From assembly GCF_019024285.1 (NCBI RefSeq), contig NZ_WMKZ01000001.1:496001-560000 (forward strand): a DNA stretch of 64,000 nt. The letters run 5' to 3'. The notes beneath the pieces are model-generated. The model made no database searches. It was given only the letters and a program-made list of their open reading frames with translations, and had not been told where the DNA came from. The translations under genes were made by a program, and so were the position numbers. Source of the stretch: Alkalihalobacterium elongatum. Lineage in GTDB: Bacteria > Bacillota > Bacilli > Bacillales > Bacillaceae_F. Below are positions 27,704 through 36,597 of this stretch, in pieces. Every line of letters begins with the position of its first letter. Within the stretch, counting starts at the first letter, position 1.

Positions 27704-28558
27704 TTAAGACTTGGGATGATCTTTATTTATAAATTGAAAAATTTGTCCTGCCACTTCTTGTGGCCGTTCTTCAGGGACTAAATGCCCTGTTTCTTCAAAG
27801 ATAAACATTTCTGTATTCGGTATGTCTAGCTGTAGTCTTTTTCCAATATGAATAGGTATTACGTTATCGTACTTACCCCAAAGCAATAAAACAGGATGCT
27901 GAATTTCTTTAAGTTGTTCAGCGGTCAAATCCCCTTCCCGATGTCTTAAAACTCGGATTAAAGAACGAAAAAAACGATCATCTTCAAACGCCTTCGCGTA
28001 TTCACGCACGTCTTCTTCCTTTACAGTTTCTTTATTATAGACCACATATGATAAAGCGTCCTTATAATCTCGTTTCATAAAAAATTTCTTAACTAGTATT
28101 GGTGCAAAAGGAATATATGAGGCGTAACGATACTTTTTTTTAGCTCTTTTTAAATATCCTGAACTCGACAGTAAAACGACTTTTTCAACAAGTTCAGGTC
28201 TTAACTTAGCCATATATAATACGACCTGCCCTCCCATTGAGTGGCCTACTGGTATGATTTTCTGAATGTTTAACATCGTTATAAGTGAAAAAATTAAAGT
28301 TGCATAATTATTAAAAGAATATATAAAAGAGTTAGACTTCTCACTTTTACCGAACCCTGGTAAGTCTATAGCTAGGACAGAATAATTTTGAGCTAAGTAC
28401 GGTATTAAGTGCCGAAAACTATAGGTTGATGAAACAAAACCGTGAATTAGTAAGATCACTGGTTTTTCTACAATATGTTCATGAAAATAATATTCGTAAT
28501 AAACGTTCACGTTATCAACTACTGCTATTTCAGATTTTACGAGATATTGCTTTGTCAT
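27704..28558 (-). CDS. Alpha/beta-fold hydrolase
   Basis: 284 residues from ATG 28558, nine bases after GGAGGG. Motifs: oxyanion HGFVSS, nucleophile elbow GHSMGGQ, acid GKYDNVIP and base His in ETGHLVPEERP. No signal peptide. Cytoplasmic hydrolase of unknown substrate, in the family of haloperoxidase-like and carboxylesterase enzymes. Confidence 0.88.
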   Translation of the reverse strand: MTKQYLVKSEIAVVDNVNVYYEYYFHEHIVEKPVILLIHGFVSSTYSFRHLIPYLAQNYSVLAIDLPGFGKSEKSNSFIYSFNNYATLIFSLITMLNIQKIIPVGHSMGGQVVLYMAKLRPELVEKVVLLSSSGYLKRAKKKYRYASYIPFAPILVKKFFMKRDYKDALSYVVYNKETVKEEDVREYAKAFEDDRFFRSLIRVLRHREGDLTAEQLKEIQHPVLLLWGKYDNVIPIHIGKRLQLDIPNTEMFIFEETGHLVPEERPQEVAGQIFQFINKDHPKS

Positions 28559-28652
28559 TGAGAACGACCCTCCCAATGTCCTTTTTTAGTATAGGATTAC
28601 CTTTATTTTAGCAAACTATAACGTAACTGAAAGCTGTATTGGAGGGTTTATA

Positions 28653-28853
28653 ATGAAAAACAACAATAAAAGGATTACAGTTGAACCACGTACAAAAGAC
28701 TATGGTTTAGAAGCAAAAATTGACTTAGAGTATACGAAGGATTACGGTGACGGTTTTGCTATGGAAGATGTAAATGACGATGATCACAATGACCTCCATG
28801 TCGATCCTGGTCCATTGAAAGATCGAATAGGTGTCCAAAAAAGAAATTTATAG
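28653..28853 (+). CDS. Small acidic protein, 66 residues
   Basis: ATG 28653 follows TGGAGGG. The product is hydrophilic with an acidic centre (DVNDDDHNDLHVD). No recognised family. Its binding site and separation from neighbours support it. Confidence 0.6.
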   Translation: MKNNNKRITVEPRTKDYGLEAKIDLEYTKDYGDGFAMEDVNDDDHNDLHVDPGPLKDRIGVQKRNL

Positions 28854-28890
28854 GGGATTAAGGTCGGAGCTTTCTATCTTCGAAAAGAAT

Positions 28891-28970
28891 ATGGCTGACT
28901 CGAAACTGAGAAGATGTTTTATAGTTAGTTACTTACTTTACATTAAAAATGAATGGAGCGAGTCAGCCAT
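28891..28970. terminator. Long-loop inverted repeat with GGCTGACTC arm
   Basis: ATGGCTGACTCG (28891-28902) pairs perfectly with CGAGTCAGCCAT (28959-28970) across a 56-base loop. It lies just after the 66-residue gene and may end its transcript; no strong T-run follows. Confidence 0.45.
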
Positions 28971-29059
28971 TATATTTAAATTTAAATTGAGTGGAGACAT
29001 CTTCCCAACAACGAACAAAACCTTTCATCATAAGGAAAAGAAAAGGCGTTAACTGCGCC

Positions 29060-30157
29060 CTAACTCTCTTGGAGCGGTTCTATAATCTTCTGAATCGTAT
29101 CCTCTTGGATAGCAAGTAATTTCTCCTTCACAATCATCAAATCATAATATTCGTCAATTACATCTTGAGCTTCTTTAGCTTTTCTAAGATGTGCTGTCCC
29201 TTCCTTCATACATCCCTTATAGTTAATATCACATTGATTAATTGCTGGCATATCTGTTTCTTCAATACTTGGATCAATACAAAATTCAAACATATCAATC
29301 ACTTTATCTCGCTCACTTTTAGGATCAATTACATGCGGTGCAGTTCCGTCAAGAATAGCGATTTTTAAGTCCTCAACAATGATCATATCGACACTTGAAG
29401 GGTCAAACCCACAAAGAAAGTACGTTACATCCATTCCTCGTTGATGTGCTTCGTTAGCAATCTTACGCATTAATGTCGACTTACCACTTCCAGACCGTCC
29501 CTTAATGATATACCTCGTTTTTAAATTTGCTGTAAGCTCTTCAATAAAGTGAACTGCTCCTTTAGGAGTTGCTGCTCCAAAAAAGATCTCCTCTCTACTT
29601 CCAACCTTCTTTTTGCCTTGTCTAGATTGGTAAATTGCTTTTTTAAGTTTATCAGTCACTTCATTTGCTTTATTAAAGTCCATCGCAGACAAATAAATTT
29701 GTTCCTTCATTTCATGATGCTCTTTCGCTTGGGAAAATCGTTCATATGCGAGTTGTATTTGATAATCTCTCTCATTCTCTAATTGCTTAATCTGTTTTTG
29801 AAATTGCGCTGCCTTTTGCTCATCTAGTGCCTTTTCAAAGTTAATAATGATCACTGTTTGCTCTGACAATTTTGCATTTATATTCTTGATCATTCCATAT
29901 GTCACAACCGCAATTTTCAACTCCGGGATTCGTAACCCTTCCACGTAATCATTGTTACTCGGACTGTGAAAATGATCAATTGAATAATGTTTTTGTTTAA
30001 TAGCCTTACCTATTTTCTCAAGGGTTTCATGCCCTTGTTTCATCGAGAGACCTTTTAACACAAATAGACATTCGAATTGCTGGGATAATTCGGGTAGGAC
30101 AGAAAAATAACCCACTCTCGTATGCCCACTAACATAAAAGCGTCGATCCATTTTCAT
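29060..30157 (-). CDS. P-loop NTPase of the PRK06851 type
   Basis: 365 residues with a Walker A motif GRSGSGKSTL near residue 224 in the C-terminal half and an internal duplication pattern: the N-terminal half starts RRFYVSGHTRVGY, where a P-loop would be, but lacks Gly-Lys-Ser. A helical linker joins the halves. Conserved in Bacilli as a putative nucleotide kinase or ATPase of unknown role. Start ATG follows GGTGGAGG. Confidence 0.8.
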   Translation of the reverse strand: MKMDRRFYVSGHTRVGYFSVLPELSQQFECLFVLKGLSMKQGHETLEKIGKAIKQKHYSIDHFHSPSNNDYVEGLRIPELKIAVVTYGMIKNINAKLSEQTVIIINFEKALDEQKAAQFQKQIKQLENERDYQIQLAYERFSQAKEHHEMKEQIYLSAMDFNKANEVTDKLKKAIYQSRQGKKKVGSREEIFFGAATPKGAVHFIEELTANLKTRYIIKGRSGSGKSTLMRKIANEAHQRGMDVTYFLCGFDPSSVDMIIVEDLKIAILDGTAPHVIDPKSERDKVIDMFEFCIDPSIEETDMPAINQCDINYKGCMKEGTAHLRKAKEAQDVIDEYYDLMIVKEKLLAIQEDTIQKIIEPLQES

Positions 30158-30654
30158 AAAATAACCTCCACCTTATAGTTTTTTTAGCAAAGGTGATAAA
30201 AAAAACAATGTGCTTGCCACTTTTTCATTATCCACTTTTGATATTACTTTTTTAGCTAAAAAATAGACATTAACCTATTGTAAACCTATGCAAAATTTAT
30301 TAATTGGTGACAGAAATATACTTATTGAAAAAGGCCAACTATTTACGAATATAGATCTTGATACAATACCAAATAATTATTAAGAAAATTATATTATTAA
30401 ATCACCTTGTTTCAGTCTTCAATGCAAGTACTATTTTTTATGTTCAGTTAATTTTTTTACTGTTTTTAAGCCTTTGTTGCTACAATCTTTTAGAAACGCT
30501 CTGATAGAATACTCTGTTAATCACTGGGCCGTAATGTGAAATGTAATTCACACACCTCAAGAAACTTAAAAAAAAGCAAGAGATTTCCTATAAGAAATCC
30601 CTCGCTTTTTCAACTTTTAATGACACCCGTAACACTAAACATTAAAAGGGCCTT
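30158..30654. other. Intergenic region between metA and the P-loop NTPase gene
   Basis: AT-rich, with no gene I would defend. It holds the metA terminator (30571-30610) and presumably the promoter of the NTPase gene. A 31-codon ATG frame at about 30289-30381 has no ribosome binding site. Confidence 0.5.
30571..30610 (-). terminator. Terminator of metA
   Basis: AAAAAGCAAGAGATTTC and GAAATCCCTCGCTTTTT form a 17-bp stem with one or two mismatches and a T-run when read leftwards. Some 45 bases after the metA stop. Confidence 0.88.
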
Positions 30655-31569
30655 TTATTTAGAAAGATCGTATGGTGTTTCTTGATACACGTAGTAATTT
30701 AGCCAGTTTGAGAATAATAAATTAGAATGGGCTCTCCAACGTAAAAGTGGCTTTTCTTTTACATTATTATTAGGAAAGTAATTGATTGGCATATCAATAT
30801 TTAACCCTTTATTTACATCTCTTTCATATTCATCTTGTAAGGTACAACAGTCATATTCAGAATGACCTGATACAAAAATTTGTTTTCCATTTTTTGAAGC
30901 AACCATATAAACACCAGCTTCTGGTGATTCACTTAAAATCTCCAGGTCTGGAACTTTTTCTATATCTTCTCTTCTTACTTCAGTGTGTCTTGAATGAGGA
31001 GCTAGGAACACATCATCAAATCCTCTTAACAATTTTACATTCATTTGATTATTAACATGATGTGCAAAGACTCCAAACATCTTTTTCTCCAGTGGGTACT
31101 TGGGAACACCATAATGGAAATAAAGTCCAGCTTGTGCACCCCAACAAATATGTAATGTTGAAGTGACATTAGAAATTGTCCATTCCATAATTTTCTTCAA
31201 CTCTTCCCAATAATTTACTTCTTCAAAGACTAACTTCTCAATTGGTGCTCCTGTAATAATCATCCCGTCAAATTTTTGATTTTTAATATCATCAAATGTT
31301 TTATAAAATGAAGATAAATGTTCTTCAGACGTATTCTTCGATTTGTGTGTGTCAGGATGTATAAATACAACGTCTACTTGTAATGGTGTATTTCCTAAAA
31401 GACGGAGTAATTGAGTTTCTGTTACCTCTTTAATCGGCATTAAGTTTAATATAACGATTTTTAATGGACGTATATCTTGTTTATATGCCCTACTCTCATC
31501 CATGACAAATATATTTTCGTTCGTTAAAGTTTCTTTCGCTGGTAAATGATCTGGTACTCTAATTGGCAT
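30655..31569 (-). CDS. metA: Homoserine O-acetyltransferase MetA
   Basis: 304 residues of the MetA acyltransferase family, first step of methionine synthesis from homoserine. The nucleophile is Cys142 in [12 protein letters not shown], with the catalytic His in FVSGHSEYD and Glu nearby. Residue 111 is Glu (GAPIEKLVF); in studied Bacillus MetA, Glu111 goes with acetyl-CoA rather than succinyl-CoA use. No S-box riboswitch is visible upstream. A usable sigma-A promoter lies at 31604-31632. Confidence 0.95.
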   Translation of the reverse strand: MPIRVPDHLPAKETLTNENIFVMDESRAYKQDIRPLKIVILNLMPIKEVTETQLLRLLGNTPLQVDVVFIHPDTHKSKNTSEEHLSSFYKTFDDIKNQKFDGMIITGAPIEKLVFEEVNYWEELKKIMEWTISNVTSTLHICWGAQAGLYFHYGVPKYPLEKKMFGVFAHHVNNQMNVKLLRGFDDVFLAPHSRHTEVRREDIEKVPDLEILSESPEAGVYMVASKNGKQIFVSGHSEYDCCTLQDEYERDVNKGLNIDMPINYFPNNNVKEKPLLRWRAHSNLLFSNWLNYYVYQETPYDLSK

Positions 31570-31603
31570 TATACTAACCCCTTTTTGCAGGATAAATCTA
31601 AGC

Positions 31604-31632
31604 TAAATAAACCATCCTAATTATTAAGTCAA
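31604..31632 (-). promoter_or_regulatory. Sigma-A promoter of metA
   Basis: Read leftwards: TTGACT, 17-base spacer, TATTTA, about 35 bases before the metA start codon. Confidence 0.6.
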
Positions 31633-31634
31633 GC

Positions 31635-31688
31635 CCATTTAGTTGTATTTCCCCCACTAAATGGCGGTTATATCCACATGAGGTGGAT
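31635..31688. other. Two adjacent hairpins between metA and a 31-residue ORF
   Basis: CCATTTAGT/ACTAAATGG (31635-31664, 9 bp) is followed by ATCCAC-ATGAG-GTGGAT (31672-31688, 6 bp). They lie upstream of the metA promoter and before the binding site of the rightward 31-residue ORF, so they may be in its leader or be operator sites. No known riboswitch pattern is recognised. Confidence 0.5.
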
Positions 31689-31721
31689 CACACATTTTTA
31701 CTAAAATAGGAGGAACTATAT

Positions 31722-31817
31722 ATGATTGGACCTGTAATTCGTAAAGCAGTTAAACTTATTTTGTTAAAACAAGGCATAAAGTTACTAAATGGATATCTAA
31801 ATAAAAAACTGAAATAA
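31722..31817 (+). CDS. Small cationic hydrophobic peptide, 31 residues
   Basis: ATG 31722 follows AGGAGGA at a normal distance. The peptide is rich in Lys, Leu and Ile (KLILLKQGIKLLNGYLNKKLK), consistent with an amphipathic helix. No family recognised. It could be a membrane-active or regulatory peptide; that is inference. Confidence 0.5.
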   Translation: MIGPVIRKAVKLILLKQGIKLLNGYLNKKLK

Positions 31818-31931
31818 ATGATCTAAAAACTTTACCCTTTTAATTTATTAAATTATCATGAATTTAAATAATTCGCAATTATTATTTCCTTTGTTTTTTA
31901 GCTTTGTTAATTAGATATCGAGGTGGATCGT

Positions 31932-32603
31932 ATGAAAGTTCGAATAGAATGGCATTATCAAATTCCCAAGAGTAAAAACACATACTTATTAACGACTGAA
32001 CTTATGAACGTTCAGGATATTCTCTATATGGCTAGAGATATTGAAAAAACAGGTAGAGTTAAATCCCTTCAGTTTTATGACCAAATGGATTCGGAATGGA
32101 CAAAAAAAGAACTAGAAAAGCTTTTAGAAAAAGAAGCAGAGGAACCGCAGCAAATTGTAGCCTTCTTTGACGGAGGCTATGATAAGGCAACAAATACAGC
32201 TGGCCTAGGTGTTGTAATTTATTATGAAAAAAATGGCCAAAAATTTCGAGTACGTAAAAATGAACGGATTGAAGAAATCGATTCAAATAACGAAGCCGAA
32301 TATGCTGCTCTTTGGAACTTATTATTACAGTTAGAAGAGCTGGAAGTCCACCATACTGATCTAACAATAAAAGGAGATTCTTTAGTCGTAATTAATCAAT
32401 TAACAAATGAATGGCCTTGTTACGAGGAAGATTTAGATCGATGGTTAGATCGTATTGAGAAAAAAACGAAACAACTAGGTTTCAATATTAATTACAAATC
32501 TATCTCAAGAAAAGAAAATCGGGAAGCTGACCAGCTAGCCTCCCAAGCTTTGAACGAAATATTCATTTCAAGTCACTCTAATTTAAACGACAGTGAAAAC
32601 TAA
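31932..32603 (+). CDS. ypeP: RNase HI-like protein YpeP
   Basis: 223 residues from ATG 31932, after GAGGTGG; an upstream GTG is in frame but overlaps the site. N-terminal 75 residues are family-specific; the rest is an RNase H fold with the acidic set Asp in FFDGGYD, Glu in NNEAEYAAL, Asp in KGDSLVVI and Asp in READQLA. All four are present, so it may cut RNA in RNA-DNA hybrids. Confidence 0.9.
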   Translation: MKVRIEWHYQIPKSKNTYLLTTELMNVQDILYMARDIEKTGRVKSLQFYDQMDSEWTKKELEKLLEKEAEEPQQIVAFFDGGYDKATNTAGLGVVIYYEKNGQKFRVRKNERIEEIDSNNEAEYAALWNLLLQLEELEVHHTDLTIKGDSLVVINQLTNEWPCYEEDLDRWLDRIEKKTKQLGFNINYKSISRKENREADQLASQALNEIFISSHSNLNDSEN

Positions 32604-32615
32604 TACATTTTAAGT

Positions 32616-33599
32616 TTAGAACGAAGACAACTCTCCCTTAATTATAACTGTAGGGTTGTCTTCAAGAGAGTATTCTTCCCCACTTTCTAGCAATCTAATG
32701 AACGGTCGGTGAAGGTGGTTTTCAATCTTCGTTACGATCGCCTCCTCACCAGTATTCAACTCAACTCTCATACCTGGTAAGTATGAAGGAATACTCTTAA
32801 ATAGTGCATCAACAATTTTATGTGAATAAACTTGATCTGACTTTGTCATGAGCATTTCTATTGCTGTATATGGACTTATTCGTTCATGCGATATAAGATG
32901 TTCATATTCATTAGCAATCGCACATATTTGGGCAAATTCTAAGATTTCATTCCCAGCTATTTTTCTTGGAAAACCTTGGCCATCCATACATTCATGATGT
33001 TGATAAGCGATATGCGCACAAGCTAAGTGAACCTCACGGACGTTCCTAATTAAATTAAATCCTTTAACAGGATGATCTTCGTATCTATCCGAAACAGCTT
33101 TACCAATATCATGAACTAAACAACCAAATGCTAGGTTGTTTAGTTGTAGTTCGTTGTATTTAAGAAATTTCCCAAGTTGCAGGGCGATTAAAGTTACATT
33201 TACGCAATGCGCTTGTTCCTGTACTTCATCTGCTGCATAAGTAGATGGTGCTAACATGATAACTCTTCGTCTTCTTACTTCTGTTATTAACTTTTTAACG
33301 GTACTTTGTAATTCCCTAAAAGGGAGCATGTGCTGGTCTTTAATAGTTTTATAAGCAGAATAAACCGATCTTATCGCATCAATCCATGTAGGCATATCTA
33401 TTATTTCATCTAGTGTAATCCCTTTTGAAACAGCATCCTCTACAATTAAATACCTAATATCTAAACTTTTAAGCTTTTCTAAATATTTAGGGTGGATTCT
33501 GTGACCAGCCCCTAACAATACTCTCCCCTTAACATCATAAATAGGTTTACCAAGCTCCATTGATTCTTGCTTATAGTCATCTATCTGTATAAGACGCAA
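32616..33599 (-). CDS. HD-GYP-type phosphohydrolase
   Basis: 327 residues. The HD motif is VHDIGK near residue 163, followed by HPVKG, AHIAYQHHECMDGQGFPR (GYP-like loop) and ICAIANEYEHL. Such proteins hydrolyse c-di-GMP. With YkuI it gives the window two c-di-GMP-type proteins. The start is TTG 33599 close to AAGGGG and not certain. Confidence 0.85.
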   Translation of the reverse strand: MRLIQIDDYKQESMELGKPIYDVKGRVLLGAGHRIHPKYLEKLKSLDIRYLIVEDAVSKGITLDEIIDMPTWIDAIRSVYSAYKTIKDQHMLPFRELQSTVKKLITEVRRRRVIMLAPSTYAADEVQEQAHCVNVTLIALQLGKFLKYNELQLNNLAFGCLVHDIGKAVSDRYEDHPVKGFNLIRNVREVHLACAHIAYQHHECMDGQGFPRKIAGNEILEFAQICAIANEYEHLISHERISPYTAIEMLMTKSDQVYSHKIVDALFKSIPSYLPGMRVELNTGEEAIVTKIENHLHRPFIRLLESGEEYSLEDNPTVIIKGELSSF

Positions 33600-33655
33600 T
33601 CCCCTTCACTCTCTTTACCAAATGTAATGCTTTTATTTTATCATAGGTTTCCAAA

Positions 33656-34525
33656 CTATCTTTTCTTTTTTTGAATTTTAGTAATTAAGTCCTTAGCGTA
33701 ACTATTGTGAATTCTCGTTACTCCTAATGGTTCAGGAACCCTTCCGTAATCCTCATGGTGGAAATCTGAGCCACCAGTCATAAGTAAAGAGGTATTATGT
33801 TTCTCCTCAATTTGTTTTACTAGATTTTCATAATGGGCTCGATCCTCTTTGGAATGGTCACGGTGATAAACTTCCACTCCTTGTAAGCCATATTTAACAA
33901 CTAGAGTTTCAATCCAATCATCCAAGTCATAATAAACAGGATGTGCGATAACCGAAACTCCATTCATACGATGTATCCAACCTAATGCTTCTTCTGGAGT
34001 CATCTCTTTATCTTTAGGTACATAACAAGGACGCCCTTCTGCTAAAAATTTATCAAAGGCTTCTTTTACATCATTTACGTACTTCCTCTTTATTAAAGCC
34101 TTTGCAACGTGAGGTCTGCCAATGCTTCCACCGTCTACAAACTCTAAAACATCTTCAGCCGTTAACTCCATTCCTTCTTTTTTTAATTTCCCTAAGATGA
34201 CATCAAGTCGTTTCCGTCTCAACATCTGTTGAGTTTTTAACATCTCACGTAATTCATGATTATCATAATCTAATCCATAGCCTAAAATGTGTACACTTTT
34301 ACCATTATATTTTGTAGAAAATTCAATTCCAGGAATTACAGTTATACCCAGCTCTTTCCCTGTTTCTATTGCTTCTTTAACACCAGCAGTTGTATCATGA
34401 TCAGTAAGTGCTATATATTGAAGGCCAACGTCCTTACATTTTTGGAGTAGCTCTTTTGGTCGGTACCCCCCATCAGAAGCTGTTGAATGCATATGTAAGT
34501 CGGCATTCTCATATCCTTTTCCCAT
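33656..34525 (-). CDS. PHP-domain phosphoesterase (TrpH/YciV type)
   Basis: 289 residues from ATG 34525, at a good distance from AAAAGGG; ATG 34543 is the alternative. PHP metal motifs: DLHMHSTASDG, LTDHDT, PGIEFS, HILGYG, IAHPVYY and GGSDFHHE. Family members include nucleoside 3',5'-bisphosphate phosphatases and 5'-3' exonucleases. Confidence 0.88.
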   Translation of the reverse strand: MGKGYENADLHMHSTASDGGYRPKELLQKCKDVGLQYIALTDHDTTAGVKEAIETGKELGITVIPGIEFSTKYNGKSVHILGYGLDYDNHELREMLKTQQMLRRKRLDVILGKLKKEGMELTAEDVLEFVDGGSIGRPHVAKALIKRKYVNDVKEAFDKFLAEGRPCYVPKDKEMTPEEALGWIHRMNGVSVIAHPVYYDLDDWIETLVVKYGLQGVEVYHRDHSKEDRAHYENLVKQIEEKHNTSLLMTGGSDFHHEDYGRVPEPLGVTRIHNSYAKDLITKIQKKKR

Positions 34526-34669
34526 TAAATCAACCCTTTTCATTATCCATTATTTTTATATTACTATGATCAACATACCAGATCACTTGTTTAGTTCGCA
34601 AATGGTCAGTATATACAAATTCATAGCTCCTCGAGGTCATTAATGATTACATTTACTCCAGCAAAAAAA

Positions 34670-34704
34670 ACCATCAGTAAAGGGTTAACTTAATTACTGA
34701 CGGT
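34670..34704 (-). terminator. Terminator of nadE
   Basis: ACCATCAGTAA and TTACTGACGGT form an 11-bp stem with one mismatch; read leftwards it is followed by TTTTTTTT. Confidence 0.85.
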
Positions 34705-34712
34705 CTAATCAT

Positions 34713-35540
34713 CTACTTCCACCAACTATCAAATAACGTCACTGGTAAATGCCGCTTATGTTGACTCATTAAATAACGTTTTTCAATCCTTACCTTGATA
34801 TCCTCTGGAACATCTTTTCCTTCTAAATAATCGTCTAACTGTTCATAGGTCATCCCTAAAGCGACTTCATCTGGTAAAGCTGGACGATCCTCTTCTAAAT
34901 CAGCCGTTGGTACCTTTTCATATAAATGTGGAGGACAGCCTAATTCTTTAAGTAATGCTTTTCCCTGACGCTTATTTAATCCAAATAGGGGTGCAATGTC
35001 ACAAGCACCATCGCCGTGTTTCGTATAAAAACCAGTAATTGCTTCAGCTGCATGGTCAGTTCCGACAACTAAGCATTGAAAATGAGCGCCAAGATCATAT
35101 TGTACTTTCATTCGTTCCCTTGCCTTTGTATTTCCTTTATTAAAATCGGATAATTTTTCACCTGTTGCTTCTGTGAATGTAGTATAGGTAGCATCAACTG
35201 CTGGCCTTATATTCACTGATATTCTTTTAGAAGGTTTTATAAAATCAAGCGCATCTTGAGCATCTTGTTCATCTAATTGAACACCATACGGAAGTCGAAC
35301 CGCAATAAACGTATACGTCTCGGAAGAATTTTCACTATTCAACTCATTGACAGCTAATTGAACCAGCCTACCTGTTAAAGTAGAATCTTGCCCACCTGAA
35401 ATACCTAGTACATACCCTTTCATACCAGTATGAAGTAAGTATGATTTCAAAAATTCCACTCTTTTTCTAACTTCTAGTTTCGCGTCTATCTCATGTTGTA
35501 CTTTAAGAGCCTCAATAATTTGTTCTTGCATCTTTGTCAA
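34713..35540 (-). CDS. nadE: NH3-dependent NAD+ synthetase
   Basis: About 275 residues, matching the ammonia-using short form. The ATP-pyrophosphatase motif is GISGGQDST, followed by [31 protein letters not shown] and the C-terminal DSWWK. Start is probably TTG 35540 eight bases after GGAGG; it aligns with the B. subtilis N-terminus. It makes NAD from deamido-NAD in the cytoplasm. Confidence 0.95.
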   Translation of the reverse strand: MTKMQEQIIEALKVQHEIDAKLEVRKRVEFLKSYLLHTGMKGYVLGISGGQDSTLTGRLVQLAVNELNSENSSETYTFIAVRLPYGVQLDEQDAQDALDFIKPSKRISVNIRPAVDATYTTFTEATGEKLSDFNKGNTKARERMKVQYDLGAHFQCLVVGTDHAAEAITGFYTKHGDGACDIAPLFGLNKRQGKALLKELGCPPHLYEKVPTADLEEDRPALPDEVALGMTYEQLDDYLEGKDVPEDIKVRIEKRYLMSQHKRHLPVTLFDSWWK

Positions 35541-35781
35541 TTGTATTACCTCCAGTAACATTTCCGTCCTACTATTAATTTACCCGTTTCTTACCAAGTC
35601 AAACGAGTTTCTCCACCTCTACATATACATGACAATATGAATTTTGTCAGTAGTTTTGTTAGAAAATCTTTCATTTAGGGGGCTCTATCTAAAAATTCTC
35701 CATACAGGTTTTTAATATCACCCTTCGCAGCTGGAAGAAATAGCAACACTTTTTTACAAAGAGCCTAATAACAAAAAAAGC

Positions 35782-35808
35782 AGGCATTGCTTTTAGGCAA
35801 TACCTACT
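35782..35808 (-). terminator. Terminator of tlp
   Basis: Read leftwards: GTAGGTATTGC and GCAATGCCTGC form a stem followed by TTTTTTTG. Confidence 0.75.
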
Positions 35809-35815
35809 ACATTAA

Positions 35816-36043
35816 TTAGTAATTACCGCGCTCGCGGTCTTCTTGTTCATCCTTAATTTCTGCTTCAAATGCGTGGATACTTTCACGACGACGCTCATTT
35901 TTTTGTTCAACAGCTTGTCTTTCTGCTCCGTCCATATCACTTTGAGCTAGCGTCTCTTCAGCTGCTTCAATGTTTTGGATTGTATTTTCCCGCATTTGTT
36001 GTAATCGTTCTACGTTATTTTTACGATTATCTGGTTTAGCCAT
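35816..36043 (-). CDS. tlp: Small acid-soluble spore protein Tlp
   Basis: 75 residues matching the thioredoxin-like protein Tlp family: KPDNRKNNVERLQQM near the start and KNERRRESIHAFEAEIKDEQ near the end. Hydrophilic, packed in the spore core. It is followed in B. subtilis by yneP, and the same neighbour order holds here. Confidence 0.92.
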   Translation of the reverse strand: MAKPDNRKNNVERLQQMRENTIQNIEAAEETLAQSDMDGAERQAVEQKNERRRESIHAFEAEIKDEQEDRERGNY

Positions 36044-36115
36044 AAAGATCCCTCCTTTAAGATTTGTACAAATCTATTTTGCTGCCCGAGGTATCTTAAT
36101 ATTCAGTCCAGAACT

Positions 36116-36541
36116 TTACTTTACTTCCTTTTTTTCACGCTCATAAACAGCATGCCAATCAGGTAAATGCTTTCTGATAGAAATTGGACGGAATGACTCT
36201 TTTTTTACACAAACGTGTTCGCTAGTTCCTGTTACACATTGAACACCATCTGGATTTACAATATTATAACCATAAACAACCCTTAAGCCGTCATACCTCT
36301 CTATCCATGTTTCAATCGTAACGGTATCTCCATATTTTGCAGGATATTTATATGCTAAATTAATGGCTGTAACAGGTGATAATACCCCTTCTTTTTCCAT
36401 TTCTGCATAATTAAAGCCTAACTCTTTAATTAAATGTGTTCGCCCTAGCTCACACCAAACAACATAATTGGAATGGTGAACAACACCCATTTGATCCGTT
36501 TCTTTATAACGCACTTCAATTTCAGTTACTGATTTCTTCAT
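36116..36541 (-). CDS. yneP: Acyl-CoA thioesterase, YneP/YbgC-like
   Basis: 141 residues, hot-dog fold of the 4-hydroxybenzoyl-CoA thioesterase type. The catalytic stretch is YKETDQMGVVHHSNYVVWCELGR with the Asp. Upstream neighbour of tlp; binding site AGGAG. Confidence 0.88.
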   Translation of the reverse strand: MKKSVTEIEVRYKETDQMGVVHHSNYVVWCELGRTHLIKELGFNYAEMEKEGVLSPVTAINLAYKYPAKYGDTVTIETWIERYDGLRVVYGYNIVNPDGVQCVTGTSEHVCVKKESFRPISIRKHLPDWHAVYEREKKEVK

Positions 36542-36597
36542 TGTTTACTGAACTCCTTTTTTAGAGAGTTAATTCCGTCCCTCAAAAAACCGTTAAT

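Noticed and set aside
31570-31634. S-box (SAM) riboswitch upstream of metA
   Set aside because: No S-box core or terminator/antiterminator is visible; a normal promoter lies at 31604-31632.
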